From positions 13,124,214 to 13,188,213 of the forward strand of contig CM036188.1 of NCBI GenBank assembly GCA_020631735.1: 64,000 nt of DNA, read 5' to 3'. This DNA is from Saccharum officinarum. Lineage: Eukaryota > Streptophyta > Magnoliopsida > Poales > Poaceae. Shown here in pieces: positions 44,268-56,194 of this stretch. Made by a program: the position numbers and the translations under genes. Every line of letters starts with the position of its first letter. The stretch's first letter is position 1. Below the pieces are notes generated by a model. That model did not search any database and was not told where the DNA came from. It saw only the letters and a list, made by a program, of their open reading frames with translations.

Positions 44268-47200
44268 AAGAGAATGAAAACAATATAATCCAAGACAAAG
44301 TGCTATACAGAAGTTATAGAGTATATATGAACATATTTAACTAATAACATAACAAGTGGCAATGAAAACCATATCCTCTACTATCATGTACAACGAAATA
44401 GTATATGGCAAGTGGAGGTCTTTCAGCAATCAAAATAATCCTTAAGAGATAAGATTGGGTCGTGCATGATTGCGCAAATAAATTAAATTCAACCACTTCC
44501 ATTCTTTTGGTTGTACTTTGTCCATGCCAGTACAAACAAGCTTCAATTCGTTGCTTCATCAGATGTGTGTCTCTTTTTGTCTGCAATAGCTTGCTTCATG
44601 AGTGTACACTGTACTGCCAGCTGAATCTGAATGCGAGTACTACCAAATACCAATTTTTATTATTTTTATTAAAAGAAAAACATAAATTTCACTATCTCGT
44701 TAATTTCCCCCATGTCTTGTGTATACACACACACACACACATCATTTGCGTGCATGAGTAGACATATCATATCAGGAGCTGTGTAGCAGTTGCGATTGCA
44801 CCGATCAGCATTGACAGAGTTTGTTGACGAACAGTTGGTTGGATTGGATGGATCATCACTAACGAGCTACTTAATCATGCTAGCCTAGCAGCAGTAGGCC
44901 AGTAGCTAGCACACCGTGATTAATGAATTGAAGTGGTCAATGACTGACTAACTGACACTGTTGTGTGCGCATGGCGGCGGTCGATGTCGACAACAATCGA
45001 CAATGGCAGGTGGAGCAGCGGTACCGGCAGTACCACGGGCAGATGCAGGCGGTGTCGTCGTCGTTCGAGGCGGCGGCGGGCGCCGGGTCGGCGCGGACGT
45101 ACACGGCTCTGGCGCTGCCCACCATCTCGCGGCAGTTCCGGTGCCTGCGGGACGCGATCGCGTCGCAGGTGCGCGCGGCGAGCCGGGCGCTGGGCGAGGA
45201 CGCGGACGCCGCCGTCGCCGCCGGGGGCCGCACCGTCGGGTCCCGCCTCCGCTACATCGACCACCAGCTCCGGCAGCAGCGCGCGCTGCAGCAGCTCGGC
45301 ATGATGCAGGGCGGCGCCTGGCGGCCCCAGCGCGGCCTCCCCGAGCGCTCCGTCTCCATCCTCCGCGCCTGGCTCTTCGAGCACTTCCTGCACCCGTGAG
45401 TCCCATCTCATCCTCCTCACTGCACAAGCTGCAGTAGCTAGCTTGGTAGCTCATCATGAGCCCTTGTACTCTCCTTCCTGTTGGACGGACGAGAGCTGGC
45501 TGGTGGTGGGCACGTAGGGCCTGCAATGCAAGTAAAGCTGGACGAAAAGCTCGTAATTCGATAGCTCGCTCGACTCGGATCGATAGTGGCTCGGCTCGGC
45601 TCGGTTCGTTTAATTTCTCAAACGAGCTGAGCAAGCATCCTAGCTCGTGTCTTAACGAGCCAGCTCGCGAGCCAGCTCGAGCCAGCTCGTGAGCCTAACG
45701 AGCCAAAGTTGTTGGCCTTAAACTTTTATTAGTGTTATATAACTTTATGTCTTACACTTTATAATTTGTTGATGATTGGACTTTGACTCTATAAATTTTA
45801 GATTAATTTGACTCTTTTTATTTTAAATGAATGTATGGATAATAGATGCATCATATATGGTATGGAGTATGAACCATAGACAATATATGGTGTATAGTAT
45901 TATAATATAATAGTACATATTATTTTTATATGATTTATTAAGACTTATGAATGGACTAGTTTTATATTATTACCATTATCAAACTTTAGATAATACACAT
46001 ATTACATTTTTTATGTTTTAATATGGCTGGCTCGCGAGCCAAACGAGCCAGCTCGAACTCGTAAACGAGCCGAGCCGAGCCGGCCTTCTGGCTCGTTAAG
46101 ATAACGAGCCGAGCCGAGCTAACTTGTTATCTTAACGAGCCAGAACGAGCCGAGCCAAACGAGCCGAGCTGGCTCGTTAGTCCAGCTTTAAATGCAAGCC
46201 CTTCGAGCTAGCTATTCCATTGCTCTTTGTTTGGCCCTTAGCTTGCTTGCTTTCGTGCCCATGGCGCCATGCATGCAGCCTCTCACCTCATCGTGTCTGC
46301 CTCTAATTGGTCCGCATGGATCCCTGTGTCGTCACGCAGATACCCCAAGGATTCGGACAAGATCATGCTCGCCAAGCAAACCGGCCTCACCAGGAGTCAG
46401 GTTGGTAAATCTTTCTTTCTTCTCCTGCTTATCATCAATTTGACTGTTTTACTGGCTGTGTGTAAATTAACTTTCAGAAAAAATTTGTTCTTTAATTCAT
46501 TTCTGTTAGGTGTCGAACTGGTTCATCAACGCGAGGGTGCGGCTGTGGAAGCCCATGGTGGAGGAGATGTACCTGGAGGAGACCAAGGACCAGGACGGTG
46601 GAGGTGGCGGCGGCAACGACGAGGGGAAGTCCGGTGGCACTGTCGACGGCGTCACTCCGAGGGCGGACGCCATGTCCAAGTCCGCGGTGCGCGTGGGAGG
46701 CGGCGGGGCGGCGGAGAGCGCGTCCACCAACAAGGGCATCCACGGCTCCTCCCTGCTCGAGCTCGGCGGCGGCGGGGACCACCAGCACTCTCACGCGGGG
46801 TTCTACGATGATGATGAAGACGACGGCGACGACGCGATGGGGCGGAGGCTCAAGAAGGCGCGCGGGGACGATCCGGCGCCGGCGGGGGCGTTCCACGGTC
46901 ACCACGTGCACGACATGGCCGCGCTGCACGCGGCGGCCGCGAGGCAGCAGCACGAGGAGGTCAGCCACCGGGAGCTGCTCATGAAGTTCATGGAGAGCGG
47001 CGGCGGCGGTGCTGGCGCGAGGGACCACCACCACCACCAGGACGGCGGCGGGTACTCGCTGTTCGCGCCGGGGCCGTATGGGCAGTTCGCCACGGAGCCC
47101 GCCGCCTTCGCGTTCGCCGGGAACGGCGGCGTTTCGCTGACGCTCGGCCTCCCGCACGGCGCCGGAGGCAGCGCCGCCGAGCAGACCGCGTCGTTCCTCA

Positions 47201-47310
47201 TGGGCAGCACCACGGCCGGCGCCGACAGCGGCAGCCACGGCGGCTACGACATGAACATGCAGAGCACCAAGTCGTTCGCGGCGCAGCTCATGAGGGACTT
47301 CGTGGCCTAG
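42729..47310 (+). CDS. BLH1-like: BEL1-like TALE homeodomain transcription factor, 4 exons
   Basis: Exons 42729-43487, 45010-45395, 46340-46400 and 46510-47310 total 2007 bases, giving 668 residues plus TAG. The N-terminus MAAYYHGG...[11 protein letters not shown] and FVGIPL are BLH1-type. The SKY segment starts at residue 170 ([15 protein letters not shown]). The BELL domain spans the first junction (KLINMLDE / [13 protein letters not shown], about 235-310). The TALE homeodomain is at about 356-418, with the PYP loop at 382-384 and recognition helix [15 protein letters not shown] (403-417). A ZIBEL motif VSLTLGL lies at 610-616, and the protein ends AQLMRDFVA. Such proteins act in the nucleus as partners of KNOX homeodomain proteins in meristem and organ patterning. 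The tiny third exon encodes part of the homeodomain, as usual in this family. Intron 2 holds a hAT element. The start is chosen from the family-typical N-terminus. Confidence 0.95.
43488..45009 (+). other. Intron 1 of the BLH1-like gene
   Basis: Donor GTCAGT, acceptor TGGCAG. AT-rich, with a long TG microsatellite and a short CA run near 44726. An in-frame ATG lies 39 bases before the acceptor end. Confidence 0.85.
44223..44266. repeat. (TG)22 microsatellite
   Basis: Uninterrupted TG repeat in intron 1 of the homeobox gene. Confidence 0.95.
45533..46190. mobile_element. Non-autonomous hAT element in intron 2 of the homeobox gene, 658 bp
   Basis: Terminal inverted repeats TAAAGCTGGAC and GTCCAGCTTTA are flanked by the 8 bp duplication AATGCAAG (45525-45532, 46191-46198). 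The duplication length and TAAAG end fit the hAT superfamily. Both arms carry many GAGCCAGCTCG / GGCTCGGCTCG units in inverted order around an AT-rich centre, so the transcript could form a long hairpin. No transposase. Confidence 0.9.
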
Positions 47311-47945
47311 CTCGTAGGACACGTAGCATAGCAGTCGTCCGTCCACGCAAATTAATCAATCTCTCCATCGATGTATAGAAATAAAGGGTCGTCCAAGCCT
47401 AAATATGCTTGCATGTATAAAGCAGTTAAGCTTGGACTATAGGTTTTGGGAATGTAAAGATGGGATATATATCATGGGGGAGATGTATATAGGTATAGGA
47501 TGATAGGTAACTAGTTGATACCCAAACATTGTACAAGATTTTATATGTAGATCATAGGGATTGGGGGGGTATACAGTAAAGTATGTGAAGGGGTATATTG
47601 GAACTGGACTTGGAAGTGTATGTGGTAGAAGCTGGCCAACTAGTATTATCTGCAGTAATTCAGTATTTGTTTTGCTTACTGTAAACAGATCACATTCCAA
47701 CTCATTGGCAGCAGCACCATGTGCTGCTGGATGACATTGTGGATAACCATGCTCCAGTAGAATCAAGCGATCTACCTCTGAATGTTGGCAGGCAGCAGCA
47801 GCGAGTAACAATAACAACCTGATCAGAGCAAATGAGCAACGACTCAGAATCTGCTCAGATAATTTTCTTTTTTTTTCTCGAATACGCAAAAGGTTTGCTT
47901 ATATTTGTATTTAAGGAGTTTTTACATCACCAAAAGCGTACATGG
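47311..47945 (+). other. 3' UTR and downstream flank of the homeobox gene
   Basis: AATAAAGGG at about 47380 is a plausible polyadenylation signal. Further on, a T-run with TTCTCGAATACGCAAAAGG near 47870 looks like a very short minus-strand LINE tail. Confidence 0.5.
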
Positions 47946-47955
47946 GATAGTTTTT

Positions 47956-48327
47956 TTTTTAAGATCCGGGATGATTACTGGCTTATATTAGTAAGATAGG
48001 AGAAGAGTTACATGCGCAAGATGCGCCTACAAGCACCAGAACCAACAGACTGCTGGGTCTGGATGATGACTAAAGTGGATTACCCATTTGTGTACATTGC
48101 AACTAGGAAAACAAAAGCTTCTACCTCTACCGATTTCCCCATGTAAGCCTCATCGATGATTTCAGAGAGAAGATCAACCGGAGATTTTTCGTTTCTCTTG
48201 AAGATTTTGTCTTTTTTTTGCTTCCAAATGGACCAGACTGTTAAGATTGCCAAGCAGTGTCCTATATAATAGCGCCTTCTCGTGATATGTTCAGCAGCCA
48301 TTCAGCACTCGCAGACCATTCAGCTCA
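47956..48327 (-). mobile_element. 5'-truncated LINE tail, about 370 bp
   Basis: The minus strand encodes a LINE C-terminal fragment (ILTVWSIWKQKKDKIFKRNEKS). GATAGTTTTT at 47946-47955 and 48328-48337 is a probable 10 bp target duplication, although the left copy merges with the T-run of the tail. Confidence 0.7.
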
Positions 48328-48337
48328 GATAGTTTTT

Positions 48338-48718
48338 CACAAGTCATGCTAACTGAGTCTGATGTGAGACTTATAACAAAGGTGGTATTCCATCTTTTTG
48401 TTGTGTGAAATAAACCAACCCAAGAATTTCCATTCTGAATAACAGTACAAAAAATCCACTAATATATGACCAAACATGGCTAACTAACAAACAAACTAAA
48501 GATCATACAAACAAAACACTGCCTAATGATCACTCTTGCCTTCTTTTCCTTCTCCCATTTCTGCGATCTGGTCTCATGAAGGATGCCACATTTGCACAGA
48601 TAAGATGTCTCAGGAAAGCAGGGGTGCACAGGCATATTGGTGATGCTAGTCATGGCAGAAGTTAGCTGAGCTCCTGCTCTTAGCACTTGGAAGATGCTTA
48701 AGGGTTTGCTCTATAGTC
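48338..48718 (-). other. 3' flank and probable 3' UTR of the LHW-like gene
   Basis: Lies downstream of the minus-strand stop codon. Nothing distinctive was seen apart from AT-rich sequence. Confidence 0.4.
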
Positions 48719-51700
48719 TCATTGGATGCGGCCTGTAGCTGGGATGACAGGTTGGTGCACCAAACCAAGAGGCATGTTCATATTGTTAGCGTTCTCTGCC
48801 GCTCCACTGCCGTCGCAATTTGGCTCCAGTAAGCGCACAAGCGATAGAAAGATTTCCATTCTGGTTACGTCCCGGTTCGCCTGCACGAAACAGCCTCAAT
48901 CAGTAAGGAAATCGACAAATCAGCTGCAACATAAATCCAGAGAAAATAGTATTCATCAGCATAATCTCATAACTTTGGATTTTCATTCTGGTTACTGTTT
49001 ATTACTTCAGATTTTGAGCTGAAAGAATCCTAATTACCCAATTTAGCTGTATTACCTCAACAGTAAATCTTGCCCAGATTTTACTTTTGCGCATTTCCAT
49101 CACGCCCCTCAAGATAGTCAATCCAAGTCCTTTGATGAAATCAGCTATCTCCAAGAAGATTCCTCTATCCTCGCAAAGCATCTGCAGAGGGAACCAAGTC
49201 ATCACAATTAATTGTGTTCTGGTGAAACATCATAGTACATAAACAATAAGTAGTAGACTAGTCATTACCTCCACAAGCATCTGACGAGGTCGGTCAAGAT
49301 CCTCAACAATGATTGGACATGTCATAGACTGAGAGCCGACATCGAAAGCCCAGGTTGCCCCACCTTCGAAGTAGTCTTTCCAAAGGGGGCCATTTTCACT
49401 ACCAAGTATCTGGTTGAAGAAGACTTTGTGTTAAGGACATTTTCCAACTATGGAGGATTAAGTAAAATTGAGATTCCCCCTCGTCAGGTAAGCTATATCA
49501 TCACTATCTATCTTAGACATATCATAACCCAAAAGGCCAAAACTAAGACTGTAAACAATGTGCATACCTTAGACTCAGTAGAGTCCTTGAGCTTGTCTGC
49601 ATTCTTCGTCACACTTTGTAAGAAAAGCATGTGCTTAACTGTCTTCTCCAACAAACCATCAATGCTACACTATTGACATAAATTTGCAATTGTTAGTACA
49701 CTATCGCAAGATAGTTTGTAGATAAGATATATGATTCAAACTTTCAAATTACCATCAGAGAATTCATGCAAGAGCATACCTTTGCCCCATTCGGTACAAG
49801 CTCACGTAGCTCTTTAATACGGTCCTGTATCAGTTGCCGGTCCTTAGGACGTGGCTTAGGACTTTCTCCTTGTCGAGATCTCTTGCGATTTGCCTTGCTT
49901 GGAGTATCAAGACCTTTGCTATTAGAAGCTGAAGCACTTTCACATTTCATGTTCTGACCGCTCTCAATCCAAAGACGTATCTGAGATTTGTGCATTCCAT
50001 TATTTTGGGAAAGACAACCCTCCTCAGATTTATCAAAGAGACATGGCTGTTTAACAAACTGTGCCAATTCGTGCTTAATTAGTATGGAAGGCACGCCGGA
50101 GGACTCACATCTCTTCAAGTCTACTGAACCAAGATGAGATGTGCTAGGAACATCCGTCAATGCAGTCTTGCAAGAAGCACTATCATCAGTACACTGTTTA
50201 CCACTTGGATTGACATTTGAGATGACAGCATCCAATAGCTGATCAGTATCAGTTAGTGATAAGATACCAGAATAGTGAAGCTCATTGTCTAGTGAACTGA
50301 AAAGGGGTGAGCAATTGAGATATATTGATGATTCAGGGACATCTCTATCTGAATTCTGAGACTCTGTACCGCTCCAGGTGACCAAATCAGCACCAACACT
50401 GTGGGAGAACTGATGAAATTCAGAACCAAACATATCAAACAAGTCATTATCTGCAGCAGGCTCCACGAGCAACGAGGAAGCTCTCTCAATGGGCATTCCT
50501 GCCTCACATCCATCCCTGTTCTTTATTCTCTGCGTGCTGACATTAGCACTTGGATCACTAAATCTATTAATCTTTTGGTCTTGTCGGACATTGTTTGACC
50601 TACTCAATAGATTCTCTTGGTCCATGTTGAAACTGTTAGAAACCTGACCATCAGATTCAGAAGTTTGAACCGAAGGAGTTTGAAATGGCCTACTTTCAGG
50701 GTTCTCCATTTTCTTAGCCAATTCAGAAGATTGGGGAATCTTGAACGGAACTAGAGACTGTTTCTGCTGCAATGTTCCTGATGAGTGGTCCAATATTTGA
50801 CTCGATACACTGGTAGATAAGTTGGCTCTGCTTGCTCTGGTACCTACAGGGAGAAAATCAAAATTCCCAGGACCATTTATATCATTGGATACCACATATC
50901 TTCCATGATGCATATTCATGTTTGTATTTTCACAGACAGAAGAGTCCTGGCGCACAAGGGATTTTAATATGATATCTCTTGCCATTGCCAAATCTGCTGA
51001 TGAATGTGCATTATTATTCAACTGTAACTGCCCAATGTTGTTCATCAAGAGTGACTGATTTTTAACTGATGTCAAGCTTGGGGAGGTCAAACTTGAGTTC
51101 ATACCAACACTCCGTAAATTTCTTCCAAATTGGCTCTCGCAGAAGGATGCTTGTTGTATAAACCGAAGATCAGGCTCAGCATAGACAGTGTGGTCTCTAA
51201 CAGGGTGACCATTCTGTTGCACAACCTTAAGCAAAGATGCATTCAGCAATGCATGTGGCGGTGTGCTAGTTGACACAGTTGCAGTATCAGGACGTGACTG
51301 AACATGCTGACTTGAACTGTTCTTAGCTGAAGCAGATACAGCCATGCTTGAACGGTTGTTTAGCTGAGAACACAACTTCTTTGCAAACATCACAAAATTT
51401 GTGTTTTCCATAACCTGCCATAAATCAGCTGATTATTTCAACTTTCAAATATTAAGAGAGCAAGCAAGAAAACCCTACTACCAACCATCACAGGGAAGTT
51501 AAAACAATGATGTCGAGATCTTTTATGTTCTTCACAACAATTTCCAGCACTAAGCACAACAAAGGATACAATATATAGTGGGAAATTTTTATGTGCCAAG
51601 GTTTCTAGATGTTCCATCATGAATGAGGATGCAAGAGATGTATGTTACGAATTTCACCATGAATTTGCAATGGACATTCTGAAATTTGCAGTAGCATAAA

Positions 51701-54700
51701 GATAGGTTTTCAGATTTGGAGCAGCATGGCCCAAACACCATGTCTTGTAGTTTCCATATCCAAAATTTTGAATGGCATGTACTCATTCAGCAATGCACTA
51801 TTGTTTTTTTTTCCCACACCTTCCACCAATAGATGGAGAATTATTTTTCCGTAGCCTAGTGTTATATTCTTTACATAGAAATTTCAACTGATAGTGTTCA
51901 ACAACTTTGACAAATAATTCAACAATTTCTCTACTTTTCTAGCATGATCTATAGCTTTGTGGCATTACCAAACCAGTAGAGCCTAACTGTAGGACACCCC
52001 GTGGCAGCACAGGAATGATCGCAATAGTCTGCACGGCAAAAGTTCAGAATGAGGTCCAGAAGCACATGGCAACAATATAGAGCCTGTTCGGTTGGGCTGG
52101 CTGGTGCTGGATTGGCTGGCTGCTGCTGGTGCTGAACCAGCCAGCCAACCAGCTGCTGGCAGCACCCAGCCAGCCACAACCAGCAAGTTTACAGCCACTT
52201 CAAATTGTTTAAATAACAGATGTCATTCCTTCTTCAAAATATGGCGCCAACACCAACATCCATTAAAAAAAATGGCGCCAACAAGCAGCTGCCAGCACCC
52301 AGCAAGACCATCTCAGTACAAAAAAAAAGGCGCCAACAGCAATCAGCATTCACAAAATGGCGCCAACCCACAACAGTACTTAGCTACTTCATACCACAGT
52401 TACCATCAACGTGAAATAACACCATACCTTAGTTACATAGCAGTTCATCAAGCTTGACTAGTTGTTGTGATTCAACAACTTACAGTAGTTCATAGCAAAC
52501 ATGGGATCAACCATCAATTCGCCCTACATACATACCTCACATGACAGTCCAGTCTCCACTCTTTACAACAAAAGAATCCTACAGAGCTAATGCATTAGCA
52601 AATTACTGCACCTTTACTCAGCTAATGTTACACTCCACATCACCGTTGAGATCCACTCCCTCAACACATTAATCGTTGTTCCGCGATTCGCCTCCACCCA
52701 GTCCGACATAGGATACGTCGGTGGATGTTGTCCATGTGTACGCCGCCACAAAAAATTATCCAATGCAAAGCATGAGACGATAATCCAGGCCTGCTTCTCC
52801 CTTGCACAGTATGGCACCTTTTCTAGAATCTGCCACCTTTCTTTCAAAACCCCAAATCGACGTTCAATGATATTGCGCAGTTTTGAATGAATTAAGTTAA
52901 ATTTCTCCTCACGGGTTAACGTCGTCAAGTCAACTCCCCTAAACTCATCTTCATGGTACCTTGTGTGCCGGTATGGCGTCATGTATCCGTCCTGGAACGT
53001 GTATCCGCTGTCTCCCAGGTAATATCGACCTGCATCAATTGAAGCCATTAGCCCATGACACATTTACTGACAACAATGTCAGCCAACTTCCTACACAAAT
53101 GAGCATGAATTTCATTTAAAAGTCATCACGAACCTTGTGGTGGATGTGGGAACCTTTCATGGCTCTGACAGTCCTCTAGTACCGCCTGGTCATGACATGC
53201 CCCCGCCTTCCCCGCACCGATCCAAGTGAAGTGGCCATCCATATTCACAATGGCGCAAACATTTATTGATGTTTCCTTGTTCCTATTAAAGAAGTCAGCT
53301 TTTGCTCCGTGGTTAACCTCAACTTCTATGTGAGTTCCATCTACAGCACCAATGCAACCATCAAACCATGGGGCATATTTCTGCAGTCTCAGGCTCACTC
53401 CTCCATAGTGCTTGTCTGGTGGAACTAGAATTGTTTCCGAGACGATTGAGGCGTTTTGAACGGAGGTTGTAGTGTCTGGCTTCAAGTGGAGAGCACGAAG
53501 ACGTGGAAGACGATGCCAGTCATGCAAGTCATGCAAAGGTCCACAAGCACTGTCATAGAAAGACTCTCATTCCAGGGAAGTTGTGAGCGGAGAGCCAAAG
53601 CCCGGCTAATACCTCCTCCTATTGGGATTCTCTACTATAAAGGAAAGCACTCTCCGTATACACCCAAGCCTACTAAAGAACTAGCTCCCTATCTCTCTCT
53701 CTCAAGAAATTTCATACTCGAAGTTTGGTCGCTATCTGCTGAACTGAGATCTTACCCCTCTTATCCGTACTTGGCGACGGCTGAGACACGGGAAGCGTGC
53801 GATCCGGGGGTACCTTGGTGCCGGCGGTTGGGGTCGCTGGCGCCGGGACCTAGGAGCCGTTGCCGAGCTCGAGGTCGCCGCGGAGGCTGTTGACGGCGAG
53901 GGCCGGTCTGCACGGCAAGGAGAGGAGGCCGGGGATCAATTTGCTGAGCCACGACAGGTCCCGGCAACGCCGCGCTGACGGCCGCCGCGGGTCGCCGGCA
54001 AGGCCGCCGCGGGTCGCCGGCGGAGACGCGGAGGAGTAGGGAGTGACCGGAAACCCTAGGCAGTGTGCGCGATTTGGAAACGTTGAGGGAGCGGAGGATG
54101 AAGACGGGAAAGGACCGAGGACGGCGTGACCGGTCCTCCGCTGCTGCTGCATTTTTTAGCGAAATCAATCGCTGCGACGCTGCTGCTGGCTATCACCCGT
54201 TCGGCTGGTGCTGGGCTGCCGAACGGCTGGGCTGATCAGTCCAGCCAAATCCAGCCCAGCCAATCCAGCCCAGCCTACCGAACAGGCCGATACTTTTTAC
54301 CATTTCCAATGCCCAGTTCTACCCACCTGAATGCCAACTCTGAACTGATTGTTCATCTCAGCAGCAACCTATGATATTGGAAAACATGGTGTAAAATCTT
54401 CAAAACCAAGTTAAGTAAACACAAAACCGAATTGGACAGAAGATAGTTAGAAGATCTTCACACAAGTGACTTGGTCCAGTAGTCAAAAGAGAAACTTGGT
54501 GTAAGATCTCACTTTTTTTCACATTCATAATTTATTTACAACAGGTGCTTGCGTCATTTGCCACTATTTTTGGTCCAGTGTGAGCAGACCAAAATTAAAG
54601 CAGCTCGCTAACTGACAAAAGTCGAAGGACTGAAGAAGGCCATATACGCCCACAGTGCTTTAAATGAGGTGGCAGCAAAATGGAACCAGACAAAACTGAA

Positions 54701-55654
54701 AATTGGGTTCGCATTTATTTCACTGGAGAATTCAGAAGTGGGGAAGCACTCAGTGCTGGCCGTACCTCGGAGGAGAGCCCGTGATCAGTGGCAGTACCGT
54801 GGACGATCCATTGGTGATTGCCACTGAACGCGGCACGGCCTACGGTCCTGCCAAAACAAAAACACAGGCGCCGCCGCCATGAATCCGAATCCAAGGAGCA
54901 ACCAAGATCATCGCGTTCTAACAAAGAGATTAATAAAAGAAAGAAATGGCTACGGCCGCTTTTGCTTACCCTTGTCCGACGACATGAACCTGCGACGCCA
55001 TAACGTTGTTAACAAGCGAGCAGATGGTGTCAGCAGCAGGAACAGAGCATCCGGCGGCGTCGCTGGGCAGAGATTCAGAAGGCTCAGATCCGACAGGGCA
55101 TGACGTGTGGCCACAGTAGCCGTCCTCCCGCACCAAATGCCTGCGCATTTCCAAGGGGGGATGAGATTGAGAGGGAGGAAACACACCAATGACAGGAAAA
55201 TGAGCCGCAGCAGCTAAGCTCAGAGGCAGAGCCCCCAACTATTCAACCTTAGGAATCTGAAATTCGCAGGAAATTGTTCGATTTTGAGCTCAGAAATTTC
55301 CATCTTCGAAACTTCGAGCTTCCAGAACAGAGGAGCAACGAAAACTTGCCGCTTTGGAAAAAGAAAGACTGAATGAGCACCACCCCCCCCCCCCCCCCCC
55401 AAAAAAAAACATTCTTACGAGAACGAGCAGGAGGACACCAACGAAGAAAAATGAGCACAATTACAAAAAAAAAAAAAACTTTGATTTTTACAAGATTCAG
55501 AGGGAGGATGGGCTTATAAACACCAAAGAAAACCTGAGGAAACAGTGGAGGCGGCGGCTTACACGGGGTCGGCGGCGCCGATGGCCTTCCAGAAGACGGC
55601 ATAGGACCACCCGATCTCCTCGCACAGCCGTCGCAGCGCGTCCCCGACCGCCAT
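48719..55654 (-). CDS. LHW-like: LONESOME HIGHWAY-like bHLH transcription factor, 10 exons
   Basis: Minus-strand exons: 55654-55563, 55140-54970, 54847-54766, 54368-54327, 52028-51969, 51414-49780, 49669-49568, 49409-49269, 49181-49056, 48880-48719. They total 2613 bases, giving 870 residues plus TGA. The N-terminus MAVGDALRRLCEEIGWSYAV, then HLVREDGYCG, NHQWIVHGTATDHGLSSE and IAIIPVLPRGVLQLGS form the bHLH-MYC_N-type domain (about 1-165). The 545-codon exon 6 is a low-complexity Ser/Asn-rich middle. The atypical bHLH is at about 669-712 (RPKDRQLIQDRIKELREL / CSIDGLLEKTVKHMLFLQ), followed by an ACT-like region (WAFDVGSQSMTCPIIVEDL, EDRGIFLEIADFIKGLGLTI). LHW-family proteins dimerise with other bHLH factors and act in the nucleus in vascular and root patterning. 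Whether this is LHW itself or an LHL paralogue is not settled. Intron 4 carries a PIF/Harbinger insertion; splice sites around it look intact. Confidence 0.93.
52080..54289. mobile_element. PIF/Harbinger element in intron 4 of the LHW-like gene, 2.2 kb
   Basis: The ends GAGCCTGTTCGGTTGGGCTGG and ...CCAGCCTACCGAACAGGCCG (written here with shared parts) are inverted, with ATA on both sides as a 3 bp duplication. Subterminal GCTGGCTGG / CCAGCCAGCC units are abundant near both ends. The element carries a decayed HARBI1-like transposase on the minus strand. It accounts for nearly all of the 2.3 kb intron 4. Confidence 0.85.
52614..53536 (-). pseudogene. HARBI1-like DDE transposase, partial
   Basis: Two minus-strand segments. 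The first (53536-53126) has KYAPWFDGCIGAVDGTHIEV with the first catalytic Asp, and AGKAGACHDQAVLED with the likely second. The second (53063-52614) has YLGDSGYTFQDGYMTPYR and NIIERRFGVLKERWQIL with the catalytic Glu. They may be joined by an intron or a deletion. The N-terminal helix-turn-helix half is missing: sequence beyond 53465 is unrelated. No MYB-like partner ORF was seen, so autonomous movement is unlikely. Confidence 0.8.
55383..55400. repeat. Poly-C run (18) followed by poly-A
   Basis: Eighteen C then about nine A in intron 1 of the LHW-like gene. Runs like this are prone to sequencing and assembly error, so the length is uncertain. Confidence 0.9.
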
Positions 55655-56194
55655 CTCCCTTTCCCCACTTTTCCTCTAGAACCAGAACCCCGGCGCCCCT
55701 CCGCGCCAAAACCCTAGCTGCGAGAGAGACCGCGTCCAGGCGCTCGCTCTAGGCGCCGCGGCAGCTGGCGCGCCCGGCCTGCTTCGCGCGGAGACCGCCG
55801 CCCCACCACGCCGCCCCCTCCGGAGCACCTACGCCTCCCTCGCCTCCGGGGCACTGGCAGCAGCCATCAATCACAGGGCGGGGCCAGTGGTCAGCGCCTT
55901 TGCCGCGCGGGGGTCGTCGCCCTTGTCGGGAATACAAGACGAGCGCCTCTCACAAACGGTGGCCGCGGCGGCGGCGGCTGCGGCGCGCGCTCCTCTCAGA
56001 TTCAGCTCTGCTTGTCGCTAGCTGCTGCCGCCACTGGGACTGGCGGATGCTCTAGCTCCCAGCTGACGGCGGCTCAGCCTTGCTGCTGGCTGCTCTCCAC
56101 TCTCTATGGTCTGCTCTGCTGCCTCTCCTTGCTTGTGGTGGTGTCACTGTTGTGTGTGTCTCTCGCTCGCTTTCGTCCTCCTCCTTGGTGCTTT
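55655..56194 (-). promoter_or_regulatory. Promoter and 5' leader region of the LHW-like gene
   Basis: GC-rich sequence 5' of the minus-strand ATG, falling in GC content beyond about 56000. No clear TATA box was recognised. A MITE begins at 56195, about 540 bp from the ATG. Confidence 0.45.

Noticed and set aside
44920..45634. Overlapping frames of 113-228 codons around exon 2
   Set aside because: Composition shadows of the BELL-domain exon, where only one frame reads [13 protein letters not shown] and the homeodomain start.
46492..47346. 284-codon antisense frame across exon 4 of the homeobox gene
   Set aside because: Same reason: high third-position GC on the sense strand opens the antisense frame.
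49744..51411. Stand-alone 555-residue protein starting MENTNFVMF
   Set aside because: The frame opens at an acceptor (GCAG before GTT ATG) and is exon 6 of the LHW-like gene; upstream exons supply the real N-terminus.
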